Assembly (NCBI RefSeq): GCF_001824475.1
Contig: NZ_MHXN01000037.1
Coordinates: 1 to 33,836 of the forward strand
From: Phenylobacterium sp. RIFCSPHIGHO2_01_FULL_69_31
Lineage (GTDB): Bacteria > Pseudomonadota > Alphaproteobacteria > Caulobacterales > Caulobacteraceae
Reading direction: 5' to 3'
Length of the DNA stretch: 33,836 nt
In this document: positions 1 through 7,547 of the stretch, piece by piece
Position numbering within the stretch: the stretch's first letter is position 1
How the letters are laid out: each line of letters opens with the position of its first letter
The notes under the pieces: generated by a model
Database searches by the model: none
What the model saw: the letters and a program-made list of their open reading frames with translations, nothing else
What the model was told of the DNA's origin: nothing
Position numbers and translations under genes: made by a program

Positions 1-14
1 ACCACCTGACCCAT
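1..14 (-). CDS. Start of a minus-strand gene cut by the window edge
   Basis: Read on the minus strand, a strong Shine-Dalgarno stretch (AGGAGGAG, about positions 18-25) lies a few bases before an ATG at 14-12. The codons that remain read M-G-Q-V before the window ends. Five codons are too few to name a product. The strength and position of the ribosome binding site are the only evidence that this is a real start. The inferred gene would be the next gene downstream of pepA-holC-I78 on the same strand. Confidence 0.4.
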
Positions 15-142
15 GCTCTCCTCCTCTTCAGCAGGAGCTATGCTCCCGCGGGTGGTGGAGAGCCGTCCACAGCATCAGTTGCGGACATGCGGGGCGTCCG
101 CTGGTGTGCCGCGGCGACCTCCCGCCAGTCTCGCCGGGTGAT

Positions 143-197
143 CCTCCTCTCCCCCACGCGAAGCGAGAGGGGAGAGGGTAGGGAGAGGGGCGACGCA
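143..197 (-). repeat. Intergenic repeat, left copy of an inverted pair
   Basis: The reverse complement of this segment matches the segment at 304-361 closely, including about 27 identical bases in the CCCCTCTCCCTACCCTCTCC part. Each copy is itself a stem-loop: a CCTCTCCCC arm, a CGCTTCGC-type loop and a GGGGGAGAGG arm. It lies in the 445-base gap between the truncated gene and the I78 gene. The rest of that gap holds no convincing ORF. It resembles a REP-like intergenic element. Function unknown. Confidence 0.75.
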
Positions 198-303
198 GGA
201 CGCGCCGTTTCCACTGTGGCCCAGCCATGGCCCATCGGCACGTGCGGCGGCGAGCATCCTTCCATGCGTCCTGGCTGGACCTGGAGCGGCGGCGGGAAGG
301 TCC

Positions 304-361
304 GCGCCGCCCCTCTCCCTACCCTCTCCCCTCTTTTCGCTTCGCTCGGGGGGCGAGGAGA
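304..361 (+). repeat. Intergenic repeat, right copy of an inverted pair
   Basis: This is the opposite-orientation partner of the repeat at 143-197, about 105 bases away. It has the same pyrimidine-rich arm, a TTCGCTTCGC loop and a G-rich return arm. The two copies could form one large cruciform or two separate hairpins. The CGCTTCGC loop with C-rich and G-rich arms also occurs in the repeats at 24310-24377 and 33769-33836, which suggests a wider family. Confidence 0.75.
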
Positions 362-421
362 AGGGGCATTCCACCCCTTCGATGACCTTGGGCGGTCCGC
401 TCGTCGGTGTGGGCCAAGGTC
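360..421 (-). terminator. Two stem-loops downstream of the I78 gene
   Basis: There are two perfect hairpins. One pairs GAAGGGG (360-366) with CCCCTTC (374-380) around a 7-base loop. The other pairs GACCTTGG (384-391) with CCAAGGTC (414-421). They lie just downstream of the I78 stop codon on the minus strand and could end the pepA-holC-I78 transcript. Neither has a clear U-tract, so a terminator role is only inferred. Confidence 0.3.
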
Positions 422-459
422 GCATCATCTCGCCTATCGGCATCCATGAGTGCAGCCGC

Positions 460-783
460 CTAGCCGCAGCGGACTTCCTTGATGAGGCCGGTCTGGGCGT
501 CGAAGAAGAAGTTCAGCCGGTTGGGATTGAAGTCCATCGTCACCGGGCAGGTGGTGCAGGCGACGCGCTGCAGCTCGGGCTTCACCGGCACGGGGATCTC
601 CGCGCGCGGCCGGCCCACCAGGTGCTGATGCTCGCCCGCGCGGCAGGCGTCGGCGACCGGCTGGGGCGCCGGGCTGGCGGGCGGCGGGCCTGACGCCGGG
701 GGCGGCGGAGGCGGGGCCGGCGCGGGCGCCGTCGAGCAGGCCGCCAGGGCCAGGACAGCCGCAAGGGCGACCGCGTGCTTCAT
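460..783 (-). CDS. Peptidase inhibitor I78-family lipoprotein
   Basis: The product is 107 residues. A hydrophobic N-terminus (residues 1-16) ends in the lipobox L-A-A-C, so Cys16 should be lipidated and the protein anchored in a membrane facing the periplasm. A Pro/Ala-rich linker (about 18-42) follows. The C-terminal domain begins ACRAGEHQHLVGR and ends with the signature VTMDFNPNRL and a final VRCG, as in I78 serine-protease inhibitors. Cys at about 46, 76, 79 and 106 could form disulfides. The ATG overlaps the holC TGA (ATGA), so translation is probably coupled to holC. I78 proteins are known or predicted inhibitors of subtilisin/chymotrypsin-type proteases. The target here is unknown. Confidence 0.8.
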   Translation of the reverse strand: MKHAVALAAVLALAACSTAPAPAPPPPPPASGPPPASPAPQPVADACRAGEHQHLVGRPRAEIPVPVKPELQRVACTTCPVTMDFNPNRLNFFFDAQTGLIKEVRCG

Positions 784-1253
784 GCCTGTTTCTCCCAACC
801 GCGGGCCTGTTGTTTCCAGTACGACACCGGGAAGCCCCGGGCCTTCACAGCGCTCCACTGGCGCCGCGCTTTCCGCAACTGGTCGTCGTCGTTGCCGTCG
901 AAGAGGACCACGCAGCGCTTGTAGCCGTCCAGCTCGCCGGGCTCGGCCCCATCGATGAGGAACAGGGCGTCGGCCTGGTTCGGGTTCTCCTGGCTCGTGG
1001 TCAGGAGTATCGGCTGGCGCGCGGCGCCGGGCTCGTCCGAGGGGGCGTGCGGCAGGAAGCTCTCGTCCCGGTAGCTCCAAAGCCAGCCGTCCAGGTGGTC
1101 GATGCGCTCGGCCGCCGAGGAGCGGACGACGGCCTTCCAGCCCCGCTGCAGCGTCTTCTCGAGCAGTTCCGGCAAGGCCTGGTCCAGCCCGGTGCGCTCC
1201 AGGTGATAGAACCAGACCTCGCAGGCGGCCCTGTCGGAGCCTTCGCTGGCCAC
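780..1253 (-). CDS. holC: DNA polymerase III chi subunit
   Basis: The product is 157 residues, the usual length for HolC. The family pattern is visible: an N-terminal FYHLERT strand, RSSAAERIDHLDGWLWSYRD (conserved LD..LW), SFLPH, a strand LFLIDG, and a C-terminal VVLFDGNDDDQLRKARRQW helix. Chi binds single-stranded DNA-binding protein and the psi subunit in the clamp loader. It acts in the cytoplasm at the replication fork. The start is GTG at 1253, directly after the pepA TAG with no gap, so it is almost certainly co-transcribed with pepA. The pepA-holC pairing is also found in gammaproteobacteria. Confidence 0.9.
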   Translation of the reverse strand: MASEGSDRAACEVWFYHLERTGLDQALPELLEKTLQRGWKAVVRSSAAERIDHLDGWLWSYRDESFLPHAPSDEPGAARQPILLTTSQENPNQADALFLIDGAEPGELDGYKRCVVLFDGNDDDQLRKARRQWSAVKARGFPVSYWKQQARGWEKQA

Positions 1254-2702
1254 CTAGCCCTCGTACTTGTCCTGGACCATGCGGTTCAGCAGGCGCACGC
1301 CGAAGCCGGTGGCGCCGTCCGGGCTGGTGGGGATGGAGGACGGCTTCTTCCAGGCGGTGGAGGCGATGTCGAGGTGCGCCCAGGGCGTGCCGTTGACGTA
1401 CTTCTGGAGGAACAGGGCCGCCGTGATCGAGCCGCCCGGCCGGCCGCCGGTGTTCTTCATGTCGGCGATCATGGAGTCGATCTGCTTGTTGTAGGCCTCG
1501 GGCAGCGGCATGCGCCACAGGCCCTCGTCCTCGGCCTTCGACGCGGCCAGCAGGCCCGCGGCCAGGTCCTCGTCGTTGGCGTAGCAGCCGGCCAGATCGT
1601 TGCCGATGGCGATGATGATGGCGCCCGTCAGGGTGGCGAGGTCGACCATGAACTTGGGCTTGAAGCGGTCCTGGCAGTACCAGAGGGCGTCGGCCAGCAC
1701 GAGGCGGCCCTCGGCGTCGGTGTTCACCACCTCGATGGTCTGGCCCGACATGGAGGTCAGGACGTCGCCGGGCCGATAGCTGTTGCCGTCCGGCATGTTC
1801 TCCACGAGGCCCAGGATGCCCACGGCGTTCACCTTGGCCTTGCGGCCGGCCAGGACATGCATGACGCCGGCCACGGCGGCGGCGCCGCCCATGTCCCACT
1901 TCATGTCCTCCATGTTCTCGGCCGGCTTGATCGAGATGCCGCCGGTGTCGAAACAGACGCCCTTGCCGACGAAGGCGATGGGCTGGGCGGATTTGTCCGC
2001 GGCGCCGTTCCAGCGGATCACCGCCAGCTGGCTCTCGCGGATGCTGCCCTGCCCCACGGCCAGCAGCGCGCCCATGCCGAGGGCCTTCATCTCCACCTCG
2101 CCGAGGATCTCGACCTCCAGGCCCAGGGTCTCCAGCGCCTTCACGCGGGCGGCGAACTCGGCGGGGTAGAGGACGTTCGGCGGCTCGGAGACCAGGTCGC
2201 GGGTGAAGCTAATGGCGTCGGCCAGGGCGGCCAGGGGCGCGAAGGCGGCGAGCGCGGCGTCGGCGTCCGGGGTCGCCACCTCGGTCTTGACCACGGACGG
2301 CTTCTTCTCGGCCGGCTCCTTGGTGCGGTACTTGTCGAAGCGGTAGCTGGCGAGGCGGACGCCCAGGGCCGCGCGCGCGGCCAGGTCGGCGCCGGCCGCG
2401 CCCTCGATGCGCAGCAGCTCCAGCCCGGAGGCCTTCACCGCGTTGTAGCCGGTGGCGGCGGCGTGTTCGGCGCCCACCGCATCGAAGCCGTCCCGCTTGC
2501 CCGCGCCCACCAGCACCAGCCGCGCCGCGTCCAGGCCCTGGGGCGCCAGGATGTCGAGCGTCTGGCCTTTGCCGCCGGTGAAGCGGCTGGCCGCAACGGC
2601 CTGGCCGATCGCGCCCTCGTGGGTGTCGCCCTCAAAGACGATGCGAACCACGGCGGCCTTCGCGGGAACGCCCGCGCCGGGGGCGACGAATTGGATATCC
2701 AT
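1254..2702 (-). CDS. pepA: Leucyl aminopeptidase (M17 family)
   Basis: The 482-residue product is a cytosolic two-metal aminopeptidase that removes N-terminal residues from peptides. It has the M17 signature NTDAEGR at 327-333. The metal ligands and catalytic residues line up with the E. coli enzyme at a constant offset: Lys247, Asp252, Asp270, Asp329, Glu331 and Arg333. The N-terminal third is the less conserved macrodomain-like region; the C-terminal part is the catalytic domain. The ATG is preceded by a GAGAGAGAG ribosome binding site about 6 bases away. It is divergent from lptF across a 126-base gap, as in E. coli. PepA is also a DNA-binding regulator in enterobacteria; nothing here tests that. 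Confidence 0.97.
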   Translation of the reverse strand: MDIQFVAPGAGVPAKAAVVRIVFEGDTHEGAIGQAVAASRFTGGKGQTLDILAPQGLDAARLVLVGAGKRDGFDAVGAEHAAATGYNAVKASGLELLRIEGAAGADLAARAALGVRLASYRFDKYRTKEPAEKKPSVVKTEVATPDADAALAAFAPLAALADAISFTRDLVSEPPNVLYPAEFAARVKALETLGLEVEILGEVEMKALGMGALLAVGQGSIRESQLAVIRWNGAADKSAQPIAFVGKGVCFDTGGISIKPAENMEDMKWDMGGAAAVAGVMHVLAGRKAKVNAVGILGLVENMPDGNSYRPGDVLTSMSGQTIEVVNTDAEGRLVLADALWYCQDRFKPKFMVDLATLTGAIIIAIGNDLAGCYANDEDLAAGLLAASKAEDEGLWRMPLPEAYNKQIDSMIADMKNTGGRPGGSITAALFLQKYVNGTPWAHLDIASTAWKKPSSIPTSPDGATGFGVRLLNRMVQDKYEG

Positions 2703-2745
2703 CGGTACTCTCTCTCAAGGCTCTCGCTGCGCGCCCACGGTCCAG

Positions 2746-2774
2746 TTGTGCGGGGCGGCGACGCATGGTTTAGA
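2746..2774 (+). promoter_or_regulatory. Candidate sigma-70 promoter for the lpt operon
   Basis: TTGTGC (2746-2751) and TTTAGA (2769-2774) are separated by 17 bases in the divergent pepA/lptF gap. A start site near 2781 would leave a leader of about 48 bases before lptF. Seen by eye only. Confidence 0.45.
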
Positions 2775-2828
2775 ACAGGTCCGCCGCCGGGGCGCGTCTA
2801 ATTCTCCGGACTACCCGCTTTTCGCAAG

Positions 2829-3968
2829 ATGCGCCTGATAGACCGATATCTCCTTCGCCAGCTCCTGGGGCCGGTCGTCCTGGCGACGCTGGCGCTGACG
2901 GCGGTCGCGCTTCTGAGCCAGAGCCTGGCGGGCCTCGACCTGATCGTGAACCAGCGCCAGAGCGCGCTCGTGTTCCTGAAGGTGACGCTGCTGTACATGC
3001 CGCAGCTCATCAACCTGATCCTGCCCATCGCGGTGTTCGTGGCGGCGCTGGTGGCGCTGAACCGGCTGCATACCGAGCAGGAGATCGTGGTCTGTTTCGC
3101 CGGCGGCATGAGCCGGTGGCGGGTGATCTCGCCGGCCATTCGGCTGGCGTGCACCATCGCGTTCCTGGCCCTGCTGCTGAACATCTTCGTCCAGCCGCTG
3201 TCGTTCCGGACCCTGCGCCAGGAGCTGTTCCAGGTGCGCACGGACCTGGCCGCCACCCTGGTGCGCGAGGGGGAATTCACCGAGCCGGCGCCCGGACTGA
3301 CCGTCTATGCCCAGAGCGTCGACGGCCAGGGGAACCTGCGCAACCTGTTCATCCACCAGATCAAGCCCGACGGCGCCACCACCACCTATACCGCCGAGCA
3401 GGGCCGCGTGGGGCGCGCCCAGGGCCGGCCGGCGCTGTTCATGAAGAACGGCTCGAACCAGGAGTTCTCAGGGCGCGGCGTCCTGAACTACCTGACCTTC
3501 GACGAGTACATCTTCGACCTGGAGCCGCTGGCGAACTCGGACGAGCTGATCCACTACAAGCCGTCGGACCGCTACCTCCATGAGCTGTTCTTCCCCGACC
3601 TGCAGCAGGACTGGGAGCGCCGTAACCGGCTGGAGCTCCTGGCCGAGGGCAACGCGCGCCTGGCCTCCCCGCTCTACAACATCGCCTTCATGGCCCTGGC
3701 GCTGGCGGCGATCATCGGCGGCGGCTTTTCGCGGTTCGGCTACGGCCGCCGGATCGCGGTGATCGGGGCGATCGCGGCCCTGGTGCGGCTGGCCGGGTTC
3801 CTGGTCCAGTCGGCCTGCGAGGACAACGCCTGGCTCAACATCGGCCAGTACGCCGTGCCCCTGCTCTGCGTCTGGGGGGCGATGGCGGCCATCTTCCGCC
3901 AGAAGGTCAGCCGGTACATCGACATCACCCGGCCCCGGGCCGACGTGCTGGCGGGAGCCCGGGCGTGA
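2829..3968 (+). CDS. lptF: LPS export ABC transporter permease LptF
   Basis: The 379-residue inner-membrane permease belongs to the LptB2FG complex, which extracts lipopolysaccharide from the inner membrane and drives it along the LptC-LptA bridge to LptD. The opening MRLIDRYLLRQLLGPVVLAT is typical of the family. Three membrane segments lie in the first 120 residues, then a periplasmic beta-jellyroll region (about 130-270), then three more segments in the last 100. The length is normal. The ORF begins at this ATG; the Shine-Dalgarno is weak. It overlaps lptG by four bases (GTGA). Confidence 0.95.
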   Translation: MRLIDRYLLRQLLGPVVLATLALTAVALLSQSLAGLDLIVNQRQSALVFLKVTLLYMPQLINLILPIAVFVAALVALNRLHTEQEIVVCFAGGMSRWRVISPAIRLACTIAFLALLLNIFVQPLSFRTLRQELFQVRTDLAATLVREGEFTEPAPGLTVYAQSVDGQGNLRNLFIHQIKPDGATTTYTAEQGRVGRAQGRPALFMKNGSNQEFSGRGVLNYLTFDEYIFDLEPLANSDELIHYKPSDRYLHELFFPDLQQDWERRNRLELLAEGNARLASPLYNIAFMALALAAIIGGGFSRFGYGRRIAVIGAIAALVRLAGFLVQSACEDNAWLNIGQYAVPLLCVWGAMAAIFRQKVSRYIDITRPRADVLAGARA

Positions 3969-5068
3969 CGGGCCTGGGCCGGATCGAGCGCTATGTGATC
4001 GGCTACGTCCTCCTGGGCGTGCTGACCTGGTTCAGCGTGATCACCGCGGTGGTCGTGCTGATCCAGTTCGTGGAGCTGACCGGCCAGGTGGGCACCCGCG
4101 CCGACGTGGGCGCCGACAGCATCCTGGGGCTGACCCTGCTGCGGGTGCCGTCGCTGATCCAGATCCTGCTGCCCTTCTGCTTCCTGTTCGGCGGGATCAG
4201 CGCCTTCGTGGGCCTGAACCGGCGCAGCGAACTGGTGGCCATGCGCGCCGCCGGCATCTCGGCCTGGCGGTTCATCCTGCCCTCGGCGGTGGCCGCGTTC
4301 GTGCTCGGCGTGATCGCGGTGGCGGGGATCAATCCGCTGGCCGCCAGCCTGAACGCCCGGTTCGAGGCCGAGCGCGCGCGGATGATGGAAGGCTACCTCG
4401 GCGACCAGCCGCAGGACATCTGGCTGCGCCAGGGCGACGACACCAGCCAGATCGTCATCCACGCCAAGGCCCGGGACATGCGCGGCGGGGCGGTGACCCT
4501 GCGCGGGGTCTCGCTGTTCATCTACGAGAAGAACGAGCGCGGCACGCCGGTCTTCCGCCGGCGGCTCGAGGCGGGCGAGGCCACCTTGATGCCGGGGTTC
4601 TGGCGGCTGAAGGACGTGCGCGAGGCGACGGCCGGCGATTCGTCGATCCGTTCGGACAGCCTCTCCATCCGGTCCACGCTGGATTCCGAGGCGGCCATGG
4701 AGCGGCTGGCCTCACCGGAGGCGGTGGCGTTCTGGCGCCTGCCCAAGGCGATCGAGCTCACCGAACAGGCCGGCTTCTCGGCCGCGGGCTATCGGCTGCG
4801 GCTGCACCAGCTCCTGGCCACGCCGCTGCTGTTCGCCGCCATGTCCATCCTGGCCGCGGCGTTCTCGCTGCGCCTGGCGCGGCTGGGCGGCCTTGCGGGC
4901 CTGGCGGGCGCGGGCGTGGCGCTGGGATTCGTGATGTTCTTCTTCAACCAGTTCGCCGGCGCCTTGGCCAAGGCCGACATCCTGCCGCTGTTCGCCGCCG
5001 CCTGGACGCCTGCGGTGGTCGCGCTGCTCGCTGGCGTGACCCTGCTTTGCTACACCGAAGACGGTTGA
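3965..5068 (+). CDS. lptG: LPS export ABC transporter permease LptG
   Basis: The 367-residue partner of LptF has the opening GRIERYVIGYVLLGVLTWF, which is typical of LptG. It has the same layout of membrane segments, a periplasmic jellyroll (about 135-260) and membrane segments. GTG (3965) overlaps the lptF TGA, so the two permeases are translationally coupled, as fits a heterodimer needing equal amounts. The ATPase LptB and the bridge proteins LptA and LptC are not in this window. lptD follows after about 90 bases on the same strand. Confidence 0.95.
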   Translation: MTGLGRIERYVIGYVLLGVLTWFSVITAVVVLIQFVELTGQVGTRADVGADSILGLTLLRVPSLIQILLPFCFLFGGISAFVGLNRRSELVAMRAAGISAWRFILPSAVAAFVLGVIAVAGINPLAASLNARFEAERARMMEGYLGDQPQDIWLRQGDDTSQIVIHAKARDMRGGAVTLRGVSLFIYEKNERGTPVFRRRLEAGEATLMPGFWRLKDVREATAGDSSIRSDSLSIRSTLDSEAAMERLASPEAVAFWRLPKAIELTEQAGFSAAGYRLRLHQLLATPLLFAAMSILAAAFSLRLARLGGLAGLAGAGVALGFVMFFFNQFAGALAKADILPLFAAAWTPAVVALLAGVTLLCYTEDG

Positions 5069-5159
5069 ATCGTTTTGCCGCGAGTCTATGCATCGCAGGC
5101 CTGACACAATAGACGCCGCCGGGCGCTTCGCTTCGCGCCAGAGGGGATCGAGAGGGTTG

Positions 5160-7493
5160 ATGAGTCCGCGCAGGCGTACGCCTCAAGCAGCAGGCAAGCG
5201 CGCCCTCCTGGCCGGCGCCGCGATCGCTGTCCTGTGGACCGCCACGGGCCATGCGCAGACGCCTGCGCCCACGCCGCCCAGCGCCGACGGGCTGCAGCAG
5301 GACGAGATGTACATGGAGGCCGACGAGGTCATCCGTGACGACGACGCGGGCGTGACCACCGCCAATGGCCATATCGAGGTCCGCTACAACGGCCGCACCC
5401 TTCGCGCCGACAAGCTGGTCTATGACGACAAGTCCGGCGTGATCCGCGCCATCGGCAACATCGCCATCGTCAACGAGGACGGCTCCTCGGAATACGCCAC
5501 CGAGATGGTGCTGGACGAGGAGATGCGGGCCGGCGTCGCCCTGGGCTTCTCCGCGCGCCTCCAGGAGAACGTGAAGATCGCCGCGGCCAGCGCCGCCAAG
5601 CGCAACGAGAACATCGAAGAGCTCAACAAGGCGATCTACACCCCGTGCGAGATCTGCGCGAAGGACGGTTCGCCCAAGACCCCGACCTGGTCCATCGCGG
5701 CCGAGCGGGTGGTGCGGGATAAGAAGCGCCGGATCGTCTACTATCGGAACGCGCGCTTCCGGCTGTTCGGGGTCTCGGTCGCCTACCTGCCAGTGTTCTG
5801 GCACGCCGACCCGGCGGCGGACCGCACCTCCGGCTTCCTGGTGCCCAAGGGCTCGGTCTCGGACCGTCGCGGCCTGTCCTACGAGCAGCCCTACTATTGG
5901 GCCTTCTCCAAGTCGGCGGACCTGATCGTCAGCCCGCAAATCAACTCCAAGATCGCGCCGTTCCTCAACGGCGAGCTGCGCAAGCGCTTCTACTCCGGCG
6001 ACGTCAACCTGCGCTTCGGCTACACCCACGCCCGCGACTTCGACGGCAAGGGCAACGAGATCGTCGGAACCAGCACCGACCGCAGCTACATCCTGGGCCG
6101 GGGCGCCTTCCAGATCGACGACAAGTGGCTGTGGGGCTTCACGGCCGAGCGCTCGTCGGACGACCTGATCTTCGACAAGTACGAGGTCGGCAAGGTCTAC
6201 ATCAGCCGCGGGCCCTATGTGGCCGACGACCGCCGGCTGATCTCGCAGCTCTATACGATCCGCCAGGACGAGCGGTCCTACTTCTCGGCGGCGGCCATGA
6301 GCATCCAGGGCCTGCGTCCCGGCGCCATCGATCCCGTGACCGGTTTCGCCTCGGGCGAGAACGACCGCGTCTTCCCGGTGATCGGCCCGCTGATCGAAGG
6401 CCACTACGAGCCGGCGCCGAAGATCCTGGGCGGTCGGCTTCGCGTCCACACCAGCGCCGTGGTGCTGAGCCGCGAGCAGTCCCAGACCGACCTGACCCAG
6501 CGCCTGCCGGGCCTGGACAGCGCGCGGGCGACGGGCGAGCTGGACTGGCGCCGCGCGTTCACCTCCTCGGGCGGCCTGCGCTTCGAGTCGTTCGTCAATG
6601 TGCGCGCCGACGCCTACCGGCTCGACGACATCCTGACCGGCGTCGGCTCGGCCACCCGCAGCGACGAGATGACCCGCGCCCTGGCCACGGCCGGCGTGGA
6701 CGTGACCTATCCGTTCTTCAAGCGGACCAAGGACGCCACCATCGTGCTGGAGCCGGTGCTCCAGGTGGCCGCCTCGCCCAACGCCAAGCAGGTGGTCATC
6801 GGCCGCGACGCCACGACCGGCGAGAAGATCTACCTGAACGAGGACAGCGTCGCGTTCGAGTTCGACGAGACGACCCTGTTCCGGGCGAACAAGTTCCCGG
6901 GCTACGACCTGTACGAGGACGGCGTGCGCCTGAACATGGCCGCGCGCGCCACGGTGATGTGGGACGACGGCCGGCGCGCGAACTTCCTGGTGGGCCGCAG
7001 CTTCCGCACCGAACAGAACGCCGTCTTCACCGACCGATCGGGCCTGCGGACGAAGTCGTCCGACTGGATCGTGTCGGCCGATGCCCAGCCGGTCCGCGGC
7101 GTCTCGATGTTCGCCCGCGCGCGCCTCGACAGCGAGAACCTGGACATCCACCGCCTGGAAGCCGGCGCCAACGTCTACAACAAGTACGGCAACGGCTTCG
7201 TCCGCTATCTCACCGACGACTTCGACATCAACGGCACGAAGCGCGAGAACCTGGACCTGGGCGGGGAACTGTACGTCGGCAAGAACTACGGCGTCAGCTT
7301 CTACGGCAACCGCGACCTGGCGCAGGATTCCTGGGTCATCCGCGACGTCGGCGTGTTCTATCGGGACGACTGCCTGCGGGTGGATGTGATCTATCGCCGC
7401 GAGGACACGATCATCGGTCGTCTGCTACCCAGCGAGTCGGTCTCCGTTCGCCTAACGCTCGCCACATTGGGCGGCTCATTCAATGGCAGGTAG
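5160..7493 (+). CDS. lptD: LPS-assembly protein LptD
   Basis: From this start the product is 777 residues, an outer-membrane beta-barrel that inserts LPS into the outer leaflet with LptE. An RRR basic region and a hydrophobic segment end in TATGHAQ, giving a signal peptide of about 33 residues. The OstA/LptA-like jellyroll follows (about 50-210; MEADEV and GHIEVRYNGRTLRADKL), then a long barrel region. An upstream in-frame ATG at 5088 would add 24 residues before the signal peptide. The ATG at 5160 is preferred because it follows AGAGGG and gives a normal export signal. There are only three cysteines (163, 166 and 738): a CxxC in the jellyroll and one near the C-terminus, unlike the E. coli pattern. 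Confidence 0.95.
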   Translation: MSPRRRTPQAAGKRALLAGAAIAVLWTATGHAQTPAPTPPSADGLQQDEMYMEADEVIRDDDAGVTTANGHIEVRYNGRTLRADKLVYDDKSGVIRAIGNIAIVNEDGSSEYATEMVLDEEMRAGVALGFSARLQENVKIAAASAAKRNENIEELNKAIYTPCEICAKDGSPKTPTWSIAAERVVRDKKRRIVYYRNARFRLFGVSVAYLPVFWHADPAADRTSGFLVPKGSVSDRRGLSYEQPYYWAFSKSADLIVSPQINSKIAPFLNGELRKRFYSGDVNLRFGYTHARDFDGKGNEIVGTSTDRSYILGRGAFQIDDKWLWGFTAERSSDDLIFDKYEVGKVYISRGPYVADDRRLISQLYTIRQDERSYFSAAAMSIQGLRPGAIDPVTGFASGENDRVFPVIGPLIEGHYEPAPKILGGRLRVHTSAVVLSREQSQTDLTQRLPGLDSARATGELDWRRAFTSSGGLRFESFVNVRADAYRLDDILTGVGSATRSDEMTRALATAGVDVTYPFFKRTKDATIVLEPVLQVAASPNAKQVVIGRDATTGEKIYLNEDSVAFEFDETTLFRANKFPGYDLYEDGVRLNMAARATVMWDDGRRANFLVGRSFRTEQNAVFTDRSGLRTKSSDWIVSADAQPVRGVSMFARARLDSENLDIHRLEAGANVYNKYGNGFVRYLTDDFDINGTKRENLDLGGELYVGKNYGVSFYGNRDLAQDSWVIRDVGVFYRDDCLRVDVIYRREDTIIGRLLPSESVSVRLTLATLGGSFNGR

Positions 7494-7547
7494 GATGGCG
7501 ACGAACTTGCTGACTGCTCGCCACGCCACGAAGGAAGACTCTCGTCC

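Noticed and set aside
143..361. CRISPR-like repeats
   Set aside because: There are only two copies, in inverted orientation, with no regular spacers and no cas genes.
460..1899. 479-residue open frame on the minus strand covering I78, holC and part of pepA
   Set aside because: Only its last 107 codons look like protein. The rest is Arg/Gly-rich shadow of pepA and holC in another frame, common at this GC content.
5088..5159. Upstream ATG that would lengthen LptD by 24 residues
   Set aside because: It would bury the signal peptide behind a polar extension; the ATG at 5160 has a ribosome binding site and a normal export signal.
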